Shown here piece by piece: positions 1 through 7,553 of a stretch of DNA of 12,946 nt. Under the pieces are notes generated by a model, which was given only the letters and a program-made list of their open reading frames with translations, was not told the origin of the DNA and ran no database searches. Position 1 is the stretch's first letter, and each line of letters begins with the position of its first letter. The stretch comes from Lachnospiraceae bacterium UBA7598 (GTDB taxonomy: Bacteria > Bacillota > Clostridia > Lachnospirales > Lachnospiraceae), in assembly GCA_002474415.1 (NCBI GenBank), contig DLQV01000133.1:811-13756 (forward strand), read 5' to 3'. The translations under genes and the position numbers were made by a program.

Positions 1-168
1 ATTGAAGAATTCCGGAAGGGAACGCTCGACAAAGTGCCGGTTTGGATGGAGAAAAACGGAAAAACTATGCTGGTTACCTATATGGCGGTACGGGATGCAG
101 CAGGCACATATCTCGGAACCATGGAACTGGTGCAGGATATGGGCTTTGCAAAAGAGCATTTCCTTTAA
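1..168 (+). CDS. C-terminal end of a PAS-domain protein (5' part outside window)
   Basis: Frame 1 is open from the first base and stops with TAA at 166-168, giving the last 55 residues of a protein. The fragment has the look of the last strands of a PAS fold with its PAC motif: an EEFRKG segment, a strand around VPVWMEKNGK, then AVRDAAGTYLGTMELVQD. In Clostridia this ending is common in proteins that join DUF438 or hemerythrin-like domains to a PAS domain (PAS_10), which are thought to sense redox state or small ligands. The domains that would settle the family lie upstream of the window. An ATG-initiated reading in another frame at position 2 is a shadow. The stop codon overlaps the stop of the convergent MATE gene. 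I am sure that this is a coding end and fairly sure of the PAS assignment; the full architecture is unknown. Confidence 0.7.
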   Translation: MEEFRKGTLDKVPVWMEKNGKTMLVTYMAVRDAAGTYLGTMELVQDMGFAKEHFL

Positions 169-1538
169 CTTATTTTTGTTTTTTCCATATGGTTTAATTC
201 CGGGAGCACGGTGGCAAGCATCGTGAGAAAGCATAGGCTTCCGCCAATCACATTGGAGACCGGTTCCGCCATAAACACACCTCTTGTTCCCATGCCAAGT
301 GCATATGGGAGCAGGTAGGTCAGCGGCACAACAATAAATACTTTACGAAGCAGGGAGAAAAAAATTGCCTGCTTCTTTTTATTTAATGATTTAAACGTGG
401 TCTGTCCGATATACTGCAGATCCATGAAGATAAACGCAGCGAAGTAAAGTTTCAAGGCAGGAACCGCGTCTTTGATCAGCTCGCTGTCGGAACTAAAAAT
501 CCTGATCAGGAAGTATGGCGCAACGATAATGACCGACCACATGACGGCGGTGTATACAAAGATCATGACCGCTATCGTAAGGATTGCCTGTTTCACACGC
601 TTCGGGCGGCGGGCTCCGTAATTGTAACTTAAAATCGGAGAACCACCTTCATTCATGGCATAAATCGGTGTCTCGACAAGCTGTCGGACGCTGGAGATGA
701 TCGTCATCACGGAGATGTAGATATCGCCTCCGGTCACGGAGAGTACGTTGTTGCAGCAGATGCTGACTAAACTGTTGGTAAGCTGCATAATAAATCCGGC
801 GGTTCCAAGGCTTACGATGTTTTTTGCCGTTTCCATGCACCCGGAGAGATCGCTTCTGGTCAGAAGCCGCACGTTAAGTTCCGAGCGTTTTTTCAGAAAA
901 TAGAGGACAAATGCTGCGGAGAGTGTCTGGGAAATTACGGTTGCAATTGCAGCACCCCGGATTCCGAGCGAAAAGACAAAGATAAAAACCGGATCGAGGA
1001 TACAGTTTGCCACAGCGCCGATGGCAACGGATGTCATGCCGATCGTGGCATATCCCTGCGCGTTGATAAACGAATTCATACCGGTGGAGATCATGGACGG
1101 AAGTGTGCCGATCAGATAGATCATCAGGTACGGGTATGCATAAAACAGAGCGGACTCGGAAGCGCCGAACAGACGCAGGATCGGGCGCGCAAACAAAAAA
1201 CCGATGACCATTAAAATGATTGCGCCGCCGCAGACCATCGTATAGGAAGTATTCATAATTTCGGAGGCTTTTTGGGAATTATTTTCTCCCCGTTTGATGG
1301 AAAAAAGCGGAGCACCGCCGCTGCCGAACAGGTTGCTGAAAGCCGTGATGATCACAATAATCGGAAAACATAAGCCGACCGCGCCGAGAGCGGTTGTGCC
1401 GACATGCGGGATTCTTGCAATATAAATACGGTCTATAATGTTGTAAAGCAGGCTTAAAAGCTGTGCAATCAGCATCGGAATTGCTGCATTTAAGATGTTG
1501 CCGGGGATGGAACCATGTTCAAAATCAATTCGTTTCAT
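165..1538 (-). CDS. MATE family efflux transporter, MepA-like
   Basis: This encodes a 457-residue polytopic membrane protein of the multidrug and toxin extrusion family, which exports organic cations and drugs using a Na+ or H+ gradient. The N-terminus (MKRIDFEHGSIPGNILNAA), the first helix with PMLIAQLLSLLYNIIDRIYI and the SGGAPLFSIKRGE loop are typical of the MepA-like branch. About twelve hydrophobic segments in two similar halves fit the usual 440-470 residue length. I start it at the ATG at 1538, with a modest AAAGAAAG ribosome site before it. An in-frame ATG at 1577 would add 13 residues, but it lies where transcription should begin from the extended -10 at 1580-1588, so it cannot have a ribosome site on that transcript. 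It is divergent from the AAA-ATPase gene and convergent with the PAS gene. The substrate cannot be told from sequence. Confidence 0.92.
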   Translation of the reverse strand: MKRIDFEHGSIPGNILNAAIPMLIAQLLSLLYNIIDRIYIARIPHVGTTALGAVGLCFPIIVIITAFSNLFGSGGAPLFSIKRGENNSQKASEIMNTSYTMVCGGAIILMVIGFLFARPILRLFGASESALFYAYPYLMIYLIGTLPSMISTGMNSFINAQGYATIGMTSVAIGAVANCILDPVFIFVFSLGIRGAAIATVISQTLSAAFVLYFLKKRSELNVRLLTRSDLSGCMETAKNIVSLGTAGFIMQLTNSLVSICCNNVLSVTGGDIYISVMTIISSVRQLVETPIYAMNEGGSPILSYNYGARRPKRVKQAILTIAVMIFVYTAVMWSVIIVAPYFLIRIFSSDSELIKDAVPALKLYFAAFIFMDLQYIGQTTFKSLNKKKQAIFFSLLRKVFIVVPLTYLLPYALGMGTRGVFMAEPVSNVIGGSLCFLTMLATVLPELNHMEKTKIS

Positions 1539-1579
1539 GTGTATCAGTTCTTTCTTTTGGTGATGTATTACTGGCATCT

Positions 1580-1588
1580 AGTATAGCA
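1580..1588 (-). promoter_or_regulatory. Extended -10 promoter for the MATE gene
   Basis: On the minus strand the sequence reads TGC-TATACT, an extended -10 for the housekeeping sigma factor. No good -35 hexamer lies 17 bp upstream (TTTTAA), which is tolerable for an extended -10 promoter. The expected start of transcription is around 1573-1577, leaving a leader of roughly 35 bases before the ATG at 1538. This supports the shorter MATE start. Confidence 0.5.
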
Positions 1589-1620
1589 CAAATTAGCATA
1601 TATTAAAATGAAAGAGATTG

Positions 1621-1629
1621 TGGTATGCT
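1621..1629 (+). promoter_or_regulatory. Possible extended -10 promoter for the AAA/nitroreductase/dipeptidase unit
   Basis: The plus strand reads TGG-TATGCT, a four-of-six match to TATAAT with the TG extension. The -35 region 17 bp upstream (TATTAA) is poor. Transcription would start near 1636, giving a leader of about 70 bases before the ATG at 1706. Its mirror-image relation to the opposing promoter raises my confidence a little. No other promoter of comparable quality is visible between 1630 and 1692. Confidence 0.35.
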
Positions 1630-1692
1630 AGAGACAGAAATTTGATCGTAACGGTTCATTGGTAAAACGGTGGATGGTTACGAATGATATAC

Positions 1693-1697
1693 GGAGG
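1693..1697 (+). promoter_or_regulatory. Ribosome binding site fixing the start at 1706
   Basis: GGAGG at 1693-1697 lies 8 bases before the ATG at 1706. It overlaps the in-frame GTG at 1697, so that GTG cannot be the start codon and the protein begins MGSYLNPG. Confidence 0.8.
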
Positions 1698-1705
1698 TGC
1701 CAGGC

Positions 1706-3179
1706 ATGGGAAGTTATCTGAATCCGGGCTGCAAAGGCTTTGAGGAGAGCTTAAATTCCGCAATTTATGTAGATAAAACTGGGTTAATCGAAAAAGTAAA
1801 TGCGCTTGTTGACACACGGCAGAAATATATTTGCGTCAGCCGTCCGCGGCGATTTGGAAAAACTATGGCGATAGATATGCTGGCAGCATATTACGACCAG
1901 AGCGTCGAGACGGCGCGGATGTTTGATACTTTGCAGATTGCAAAGACAGAGACTTATCAGAAATACCGGAATCAATATGATGTGCTGAAAGTGAATATGC
2001 AGGAATTTTTAAGCACAACACACAGCATGGATGAAATGCTGGAGAAGTTCAGCAAATTTATACAGTTTGATCTGCTGGATGCTTATACACAGATTCGTTT
2101 TCGGGATGAGGACAGTCTGGTACAGGTGATGAAAGACGTATATGCGAACACAAAACGCCCGTTTATCATCCTGATCGACGAATGGGACTGTCTGTTCCGC
2201 GAGTACAAGCAGGACAAAGAGGCACAGAAAAAATATCTGGATTTCCTGCGGGTATGGCTGAAAGATCAGGAATATGTGGCACTTGCCTACATGACCGGAA
2301 TTTTACCGATAAAAAAATACGGTTCGCATTCGGCACTCAATATGTTTACGGAATACTCCATGACCAATCCACGCGAGATGGCGGAGTTTTTCGGTTTTAC
2401 CGAAGAGGAAGTGCGCGCGTTATGTGCAACATACAAGCGGAATTTTGAGGAAGCACAGGCATGGTATGATGGCTATGAACTTGTCGCAATGGACGGAGAA
2501 ATCCCAAAAATCTATTCCATGTACAGCCCGAAATCAGTGGTTGATGCAATGTTAAGCGGTCTGTATGATAATTACTGGAACCAGACCGAAACGTATGAGG
2601 CATTAAAGATTTATATACAGATGAATTTTGATGGGTTAAAAGATGCCATTGTGCGGATGCTTGCCGGGGACCGTGTGGAAATCAATACAGGGACATTTTC
2701 CAACGATATGACAACATTCCAGAACCGGGATGATGTTCTGACACTGCTGGTTCATCTTGGTTATCTGAGTTATCACTGGCTGGATAAAACGGTGTCGATT
2801 CCAAACAAAGAAGTGTCACAGGAATATGTAAATGCAATCCATTTTGCAGTACAACAATGAAAATTCGCTGGCATGTACGATCAATTTGGCGTTTTATTTT
2901 GCACGGGAATACTACACGATCATAAGGGAATTTCCGACCGGAAAAGGGTTTGCGGATCTGTGTTTTATTCCAAGAAAAATGCATGCAGACAAACCTGCGG
3001 TTGTGATTGAACTGAAATGGGAAAAATCCGCGCAGGGAGCCATTGCGCAGATCAAAGACCGGCATTATGTAGATGCCTTAAAGGAGTATCGGGGAAATCT
3101 GCTCCTTGCCGGAATTAACTATGACAGAGAGACAAAAACGCATACGTGTGTGATTGAGCAATTAACAAAAGAAGATTGA
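1706..3179 (+). pseudogene. AAA-ATPase-like / PD-(D/E)XK nuclease family protein, broken by deletion and frameshift
   Basis: The first part (1706-2860, 384 residues) is an AAA-ATPase-like domain (PF09820 type). It has the family opening YLNPGCKGFEESLNS.IYVDKT, a P-loop variant RPRRFGKT at residues 46-53 and a Walker B FIILIDEWD at 153-161. It then stops at TGA 2858-2860. The rest of the family continues in the +1 frame from about 2835: LQYNNENSLACTINLAFYFA, then the PD-(D/E)XK core with Asp at 2955, Glu at 3009 and Lys at 3015 (IELKW), ending at TGA 3177-3179. In family members I recall, roughly 45 residues lie between the motif EYVNAI and the LQYN.EN motif. Here they abut, so an out-of-frame deletion is likely, with the junction near 2834-2843. 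Function in the family is unclear; a role in nucleic acid processing or defence is only suspected. The ATPase part could still be made as a truncated protein. The next gene follows after 15 bp. Confidence 0.85.
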
Positions 3180-3180
3180 C

Positions 3181-3186
3181 AGGAGG
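3181..3186 (+). promoter_or_regulatory. Strong ribosome binding site of the nitroreductase
   Basis: AGGAGG lies immediately after the pseudogene stop and 8 bases before the ATG at 3195. Translation of the nitroreductase can therefore start independently of the broken frame upstream. Confidence 0.75.
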
Positions 3187-3194
3187 AAACCAAA

Positions 3195-3716
3195 ATGAGC
3201 AACGTATTAGAAGAAATGAAAACCAGAAGAAGCATCCGCAAATTTAAACCGGATGCTATTCCGCAGGAAATTTTAGACCAGATCATTGAAGCGGGAACCT
3301 ATGCGGCAAATGGCAGAGGCGCACAGAATGTCATCATCATTCAGGTGACGAACAAAGAGAAGCGCGATGAAATCGCAAAGAAAAACGCCGAAATCATGGG
3401 AAGTGAGGGTGATCCGTTTTACGGCGCACCAGCAATACTCATTGTTTTAGGCAAAAAAGACTGGCCGACACATGTCTATGACGGTAGTCTTGTGATGGGA
3501 AACCTGATGCTTGCAGCCTATGATCTGGGAATCGGAAGCTGCTGGATTCACCGCGCAAAAGAGGAATTTGAGAGCGACTGGGGCAAAAAACTGCTGGCAT
3601 CCCTTGGAATCGAGGACGAATACGAAGGAATCGGACATTGCGCGCTCGGCTATGTGGACGGGGATTATCCGGATGTTATCCCAAGAAAAGAAAATCGCGT
3701 ATTTTACATTAAATAG
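3195..3716 (+). CDS. Nitroreductase family protein
   Basis: This 173-residue protein belongs to the FMN-dependent nitroreductase superfamily, which uses NAD(P)H to reduce nitroaromatics, quinones or flavins in the cytoplasm. Visible landmarks are the N-terminal FMN phosphate-binding motif RRSIRKFKPD (residues 11-20), the middle segment YGAPAILIVLGK, and the NLMLAAYDLGIGSCWI helix that packs on the flavin. The C-terminus GHCALGYVDGD followed by ENRVFYIK is also characteristic. The length fits the short single-domain members, which work as homodimers. The gene sits 15 bp after the broken AAA gene and 27 bp before the dipeptidase on the same strand, so the three probably share a transcript. I see no promoter of its own. 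The physiological substrate cannot be predicted. Confidence 0.92.
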   Translation: MSNVLEEMKTRRSIRKFKPDAIPQEILDQIIEAGTYAANGRGAQNVIIIQVTNKEKRDEIAKKNAEIMGSEGDPFYGAPAILIVLGKKDWPTHVYDGSLVMGNLMLAAYDLGIGSCWIHRAKEEFESDWGKKLLASLGIEDEYEGIGHCALGYVDGDYPDVIPRKENRVFYIK

Positions 3717-3743
3717 AAGATACTTGGAAAAGGAGACAAAAAT

Positions 3744-5195
3744 ATGCCTTGTACAACGATATTAGTAGGAAAAAATGCAACCTATGATGGTTCAACCATG
3801 ATTGCGAGAAATGATGATGCGGGTGGAAACGATCACTTTACGCCAAAGAAAATGATCGTGGTGCAGCCGAAGGAGCAGCCACGTGTATACAAAGCGGTAC
3901 TTTCTTCCGTGGAAATTCCGCTTCCGGAAAATCCGCTTCGCTATACGGCTATGCCAAATGCGGTGGAAGGGAAAGGAATCTGGGGTGCGTGCGGAGTCAA
4001 TGAGGCACGGACCGGCATGACGGCAACCGAGACGATCACATCCAATCCACGTGTACTCGGTGCAGATCCACTGGTGGAAAATGGAATTGGAGAGGAAGAT
4101 ATTGTATCGTTAGTACTTCCTTATATCCACAATGCAAGAGAGGGTGTTCAGCGGCTGGGAGAACTTCTGGAAACATATGGCACGTATGAAATGAATGGAA
4201 TTGCCTTTTCCGATCAGAATGAAATCTGGTGGATGGAGACCATTGGCGGACATCACTGGATTGCACGCCGTGTGCCGGATGATGCGTATGTGGTTATGCC
4301 AAATCAGCTTGGAATTGATGCATTTGATTTGGATGATGCATTTACCATGCAGGAAAATCATATGTGTTCTGCAGATATGCGGGAGTTTATTGCAAACCAT
4401 CACCTGAATCTTTCCATGGATGGCAGTCTGAATCCGCGGGAAGCTTTTGGCAGCCATGACGATGCAGATCATGTGTACAATACACCGCGTGCGTGGTATA
4501 TGCTGCGTTGCCTGAATCCACACACGTACAACTGGGATGGACCGGATGCGGATTTTACACCGGAGTCCGATGATCTGCCATGGACGCTGATACCGGAGCG
4601 GAAACTTACGGTGGAAGATGTGAAATATGTGCTTTCATCGCATTATCAGGGAACACCTTACGATCCATATGGAGCGTATGGAGATCCGGGGCTGCGCGGC
4701 ATGTATCGTTCCATCGGTATCAACCGCAATGATTTTGTTGGTCTCGTGCATATCCGCCCGGAGCATGGAGAGGATGCCAATGTATTGGAGTGGGTTGCGT
4801 ATGGCTCCAATGCTTTCAATGCCATGGTGCCGTTTTATGCGCAGGTGGAGGAAACTCCGGAATATGTGGCCAATACGACAGCAGAAGTTTCTACAGATAA
4901 TTTTTACTGGGTAAGCCGGATGATTGGTGCGATGGCAGATGCTTCCTATAAGAAATCGGTGTTCCATGTCGAGCGGTATCAGGAGAAAGTGCTGTCTAAG
5001 GGACACGAGATTATCAATCATTATGATAAACTGCTGGAAAAAGAAACCGACGCAGGAAAGCGCATGGCGCTTAAGACAGAAGCAAACAACGCAGTGGCAG
5101 ATATGGTAAAAAAAGAAGCTGCCGATACACTTGATAAAGTTCTGTTTGAACTGTGTGGACAGATGAAGAATGCATTTGCCCGTTCCGATGCGTAA
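3744..5195 (+). CDS. C69 family dipeptidase (PepD-like)
   Basis: This encodes a 483-residue cytosolic peptidase of family C69, an N-terminal nucleophile hydrolase that cleaves a broad range of dipeptides, known best from Lactobacillus PepD. The signature CTTILVGK, then YDGSTMIARNDD, is at the very N-terminus, with Cys3 as the expected nucleophile. Further family segments are WWMETIGGHHWIARR, DDAYVVMPNQLGIDAFDLDD and YGAYGDPGLRGMYRSIGINR. Only Met-Pro precedes the cysteine, so little processing is needed to free it. Length is normal for the family. AGGAG at 3731-3735, 8 bases upstream, fixes the start. It is the last gene of the rightward unit and is followed by a hairpin terminator at 5223-5256. 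A role in peptide nutrition is the simple inference. Confidence 0.93.
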   Translation: MPCTTILVGKNATYDGSTMIARNDDAGGNDHFTPKKMIVVQPKEQPRVYKAVLSSVEIPLPENPLRYTAMPNAVEGKGIWGACGVNEARTGMTATETITSNPRVLGADPLVENGIGEEDIVSLVLPYIHNAREGVQRLGELLETYGTYEMNGIAFSDQNEIWWMETIGGHHWIARRVPDDAYVVMPNQLGIDAFDLDDAFTMQENHMCSADMREFIANHHLNLSMDGSLNPREAFGSHDDADHVYNTPRAWYMLRCLNPHTYNWDGPDADFTPESDDLPWTLIPERKLTVEDVKYVLSSHYQGTPYDPYGAYGDPGLRGMYRSIGINRNDFVGLVHIRPEHGEDANVLEWVAYGSNAFNAMVPFYAQVEETPEYVANTTAEVSTDNFYWVSRMIGAMADASYKKSVFHVERYQEKVLSKGHEIINHYDKLLEKETDAGKRMALKTEANNAVADMVKKEAADTLDKVLFELCGQMKNAFARSDA

Positions 5196-5222
5196 ATGTG
5201 TTTTGTAAAAAGGTTATGAAAT

Positions 5223-5256
5223 AAAATCCCCCCTGTCAGGCTGACAGGGGGATTTT
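5223..5256. terminator. Bidirectional intrinsic terminator between the dipeptidase and the chemoreceptor
   Basis: The arms AAAATCCCCC-CTGTC (5223-5237) and GACAGGGGGATTTT (5243-5256) pair around an AGGCT loop, with one extra C bulged in the left arm. The A-rich left flank and T-rich right flank give a U-tract on either transcript. It lies between two convergent genes (stops at 5195 and 5287) and can serve both. Confidence 0.85.
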
Positions 5257-5286
5257 GTCTCATTGATAAATCTTTCCGGATGCGTT

Positions 5287-6918
5287 TTATTCCTGTAATA
5301 ACTGGAATACAGAGATCAATTCTTTTAACTTTTCTGCCTGTGCCGCAAGTTCTTCACTGCTTGCAGAACTTTCCTCTGCCATTGCGGTATTTTCCTGAAT
5401 GACAGCGGCAATCTGATTGGCAGCCTGTGAAATCTGCTTCAGTGATTCCGACTGCTGTTCGGAAGCTTCTGAAATTTCTCCGATATTCGTAACCAGTTCA
5501 TTGGTCTTATCCACAGAAGCTAACAGTTTGGCAGCAGTGTCATCAACTACCTGTTTTCCATCTTCCACAGCATGGAGCGCCTGTACAATCAGATCGTTGG
5601 AGTTCTTTGCAGCTTCTGCACTCTGGGTGGCAAGTGTGCCGACCTGTGTGGCAACAACGGCAAAGCCTTTTCCGGCTTCTCCTGCTCTGGCTGCCTCAAT
5701 GGATGCATTGAGTGACAACAGATTGGTTTCATCGGCAATGGAAGCGATCAGTGTTGTCGCATCCTTGATCTTTAATGCCGAATCGTTGGTTGTATTTGTC
5801 TGTTCATAAATGATATTGATCGATTCCGTTGCTTTTTGATTAATCTCTCCAAGCTCCTCAAGTGCCTTTTTTGCCACCTGACCGGATTCATTCATTACAT
5901 CCGCAGTCTCGTTCATGGATTTTACCTGGGTAGAGGAATCCTCGATCATTGTACCCATAGAAATAATATCCTCCGTCGCCCCCTGCGTTTCCTGCGCCTG
6001 ACTGGTTGCACTGGTTGCAATTTCATTTACCGCAGTCTCTACATTGTTTACATTTCCTGCCGTCTTTGCCGCATTGCTGTTTAACGTCTCCGATGCCTCA
6101 AACAGTTGTCCGCCCTGCTGCCTGATTTTTTGCACAATATTTGTCAGGGCATCCTTCATCTGAATCACTGCATTTGCAATGATACCGACTTCCCCTTGAT
6201 GTGCAGCATATTGTTCCAGCACCTGATCATTTCGCAAATCCAGCTCTGCAATACGGTTCACAGAATTTGTAATCTTTGACAATGGACGTGTGATCCGATT
6301 TGCAAAAAGAAATGCTGCTATCGCTCCAATCAGCAACAATATTCCAGAAATAATGATTCCTCTTCTTTCTAGCGCAACCGCAGGTGCAAGAAGTTCTGTA
6401 TCATCTGCTGTCACTACCAGGATAAACTGCTTTTCGCTGGTGTAACAGGCTGCAAACTTTTTTGCCCCCTGAAATGTATACTGCACCGTCTCCGGTTTCG
6501 GCATATTTCCACCCTTTATCTCTTTGAGCATTTTTTTGACAGCATCGTTTTCCACAGGCTCACCAATTTTTTCCGCCGTAGGATGATACAGCATCGTCCC
6601 ATTGAAATCTACAAGATAAGCATACGCTGTCTTTGCACCTTCAATATTTACTTCCTGCAAAATCTTTTGCACATCCTCTGTACTGTTCAGCAGATTTGCA
6701 TTTGATGTCATCGCATTTTCCACTTCTCTCCCATAGGAAATGGAAAGATCCAGCAGATAATTTGAATAAATATTCCGTATATTGCTTTTTACCCCCGGCA
6801 TAATCATGACAGTATACAAGGTTACGATCACAGCCGCAACAAGAAGTACAACTGCAATAAACTGTGTCTTCATGGAGTGCCAGAAAGAAATTTTCTGCTG
6901 TCTGTGTTCCGTATTCAT
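5287..6918 (-). CDS. Methyl-accepting chemotaxis protein with periplasmic-type Cache sensor
   Basis: This 543-residue transmembrane chemoreceptor controls CheA kinase through CheW to steer the flagella. Residues 20-42 form the first membrane helix. Residues about 43-185 form an extracellular sensor with Cache-like sequence (AYAYLVDFNGTMLYHPTAEK). The second membrane helix is at about 187-206 and a HAMP domain follows at about 206-262. The long coiled-coil signalling hairpin has its conserved tip around 388-425 (ETNLLSLNASIEAARAGEAG, then KGFAVVA). No CheR-docking pentapeptide is seen at the C-terminus. The helix after the tip reads VATQVGTLA where many receptors have VADEVRKLA, a modest variation. 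GAGGAGG at 6925-6931, 7 bases from the ATG, supports the start. The ligand is unknown; Cache sensors often bind amino or organic acids. No other chemotaxis gene is nearby. Confidence 0.95.
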   Translation of the reverse strand: MNTEHRQQKISFWHSMKTQFIAVVLLVAAVIVTLYTVMIMPGVKSNIRNIYSNYLLDLSISYGREVENAMTSNANLLNSTEDVQKILQEVNIEGAKTAYAYLVDFNGTMLYHPTAEKIGEPVENDAVKKMLKEIKGGNMPKPETVQYTFQGAKKFAACYTSEKQFILVVTADDTELLAPAVALERRGIIISGILLLIGAIAAFLFANRITRPLSKITNSVNRIAELDLRNDQVLEQYAAHQGEVGIIANAVIQMKDALTNIVQKIRQQGGQLFEASETLNSNAAKTAGNVNNVETAVNEIATSATSQAQETQGATEDIISMGTMIEDSSTQVKSMNETADVMNESGQVAKKALEELGEINQKATESINIIYEQTNTTNDSALKIKDATTLIASIADETNLLSLNASIEAARAGEAGKGFAVVATQVGTLATQSAEAAKNSNDLIVQALHAVEDGKQVVDDTAAKLLASVDKTNELVTNIGEISEASEQQSESLKQISQAANQIAAVIQENTAMAEESSASSEELAAQAEKLKELISVFQLLQE

Positions 6919-6948
6919 AATGATTCCTCCTCTGTTATCATTTTTTAT

Positions 6949-6977
6949 ATTTTACCACAATTCAGCATTTTTCACAA
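6949..6977 (-). promoter_or_regulatory. Sigma-A-type promoter of the chemoreceptor gene
   Basis: On the minus strand, TTGTGA (6977-6972) is separated by 17 bp from TAAAAT (6954-6949), and a TGG immediately precedes the -10, giving an extended -10. Transcription should start near 6942, about 24 bases before the ATG at 6918. I looked for the flagellar sigma-28 pattern and did not find it here, so this receptor looks transcribed by the housekeeping factor. Confidence 0.65.
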
Positions 6978-7023
6978 TATTTCGCTATTTTTTCGTATAT
7001 TTTCATTTGTTTTTATTTGTTTT
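6968..7023. other. Helically phased T-tracts upstream of the chemoreceptor promoter
   Basis: Six runs of three to six T on the plus strand (A on the transcribed unit's coding strand) are centred near 6970, 6981, 6990.5, 7001.5, 7012 and 7021.5. The steps are 11, 9.5, 11, 10.5 and 9.5 bp, a mean close to one helical turn. Such phasing is known to curve DNA, and A-rich sequence just upstream of a -35 can act as an UP element for the alpha subunit of RNA polymerase. This fills most of the 121-bp gap before the DUF1934 gene. No terminator hairpin for that gene is evident in the gap. Confidence 0.5.
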
Positions 7024-7039
7024 AATTACCGTTATCTGT

Positions 7040-7489
7040 TTATTGGATAAGTTTAAATTCCGGGTCCTGTTTTGGATTTGCCAGAATCCGGATATGGCAG
7101 TCCGCCAGATGTTCATTGTTTACTTCCAGCGCATATTCCACCTCAACCGTAATCTCGCCCTCTTCTTCCTGTACATCCACGCGGTAGGCATCGATTCCCA
7201 CCAGCAGGCTGCCATACGGTGTATTGTAATATGTAATATTTTTTTTATTTTTTTCAAAAATCATATGGACATTGACTGCGCCTTTTTTCGTCAGTTCCAT
7301 ATAATCATCCCGGACCTTAATCATATTTTTGGTAGACTCTTTCTGTCCTTCCATAACTTCCTCATACAGAAAGAAGTGCTTGCCATTGCGAAAATAATAA
7401 TCTCCCGGAGAAATCACTTCTATCGTGTCATTCTGTTCATTTTCCCCGATCTGCAATCCTTTTATGGACAGTAATACGTCTTTTGTCAT
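7040..7489 (-). CDS. DUF1934 domain-containing protein (YwiB family)
   Basis: This encodes 149 residues, opening MTKDVLLSIKGLQ and continuing with alternating strand-like segments (ITYYNTPYGSLLVGIDAY, then EGEITVEVEYALEVNNEHLA) as expected for the small beta-barrel YwiB/DUF1934 family. The family's function is unknown; members are cytoplasmic and often lie near sporulation or cell-wall genes. The ribosome site AAGAAGG at 7498-7504 sits 8 bases before the ATG at 7489. An open frame continues back to 7618, but that extension overlaps the end of spoIIR and looks unlike the family, so I exclude it. The gap to spoIIR is 64 bp with no visible terminator, which suggests cotranscription with spoIIR. 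The residue composition gives no sign of a signal peptide or membrane helix. Confidence 0.85.
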   Translation of the reverse strand: MTKDVLLSIKGLQIGENEQNDTIEVISPGDYYFRNGKHFFLYEEVMEGQKESTKNMIKVRDDYMELTKKGAVNVHMIFEKNKKNITYYNTPYGSLLVGIDAYRVDVQEEEGEITVEVEYALEVNNEHLADCHIRILANPKQDPEFKLIQ

Positions 7490-7497
7490 AGTCATTT

Positions 7498-7504
7498 CCT
7501 TCTT
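7498..7504 (-). promoter_or_regulatory. Ribosome binding site fixing the DUF1934 start
   Basis: AAGAAGG on the minus strand is 8 bases from the ATG at 7489. It is only 2 bases from the in-frame ATG at 7495, so the shorter start beginning MTKDVLL is preferred. Confidence 0.65.
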
Positions 7505-7553
7505 TTCGTTGATATCTTTCCGCATATCCGCGTGCTCCATTATCATAACGAGT

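Larger units (their letters stand above)
1578..1631. repeat. 14-bp imperfect inverted repeat carrying two divergent -10 elements
   Basis: The left arm CTAGTATAGCACAA (1578-1591) and the right arm TTGTGGTATGCTAG (1618-1631) are reverse complements at 12 of 14 positions, separated by 26 bp. Each arm carries an extended -10 reading outwards: TGCTATACT leftwards and TGGTATGCT rightwards. The arms could be duplicated promoter cores or half-sites for a regulator of both units. I cannot tell which from sequence alone. Confidence 0.55.

Noticed and set aside
2835..2860. Programmed +1 frameshift joining the ATPase and nuclease parts
   Set aside because: No slippery sequence or stimulatory structure is evident, and family sequence seems to be missing at the junction, which frameshifting would not explain.
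2832..3179. Separate 115-residue gene starting with ATG at 2832
   Set aside because: It has no ribosome site, starts inside the upstream frame, and its sequence is the C-terminal part of the same protein family. It is the tail of a broken gene.
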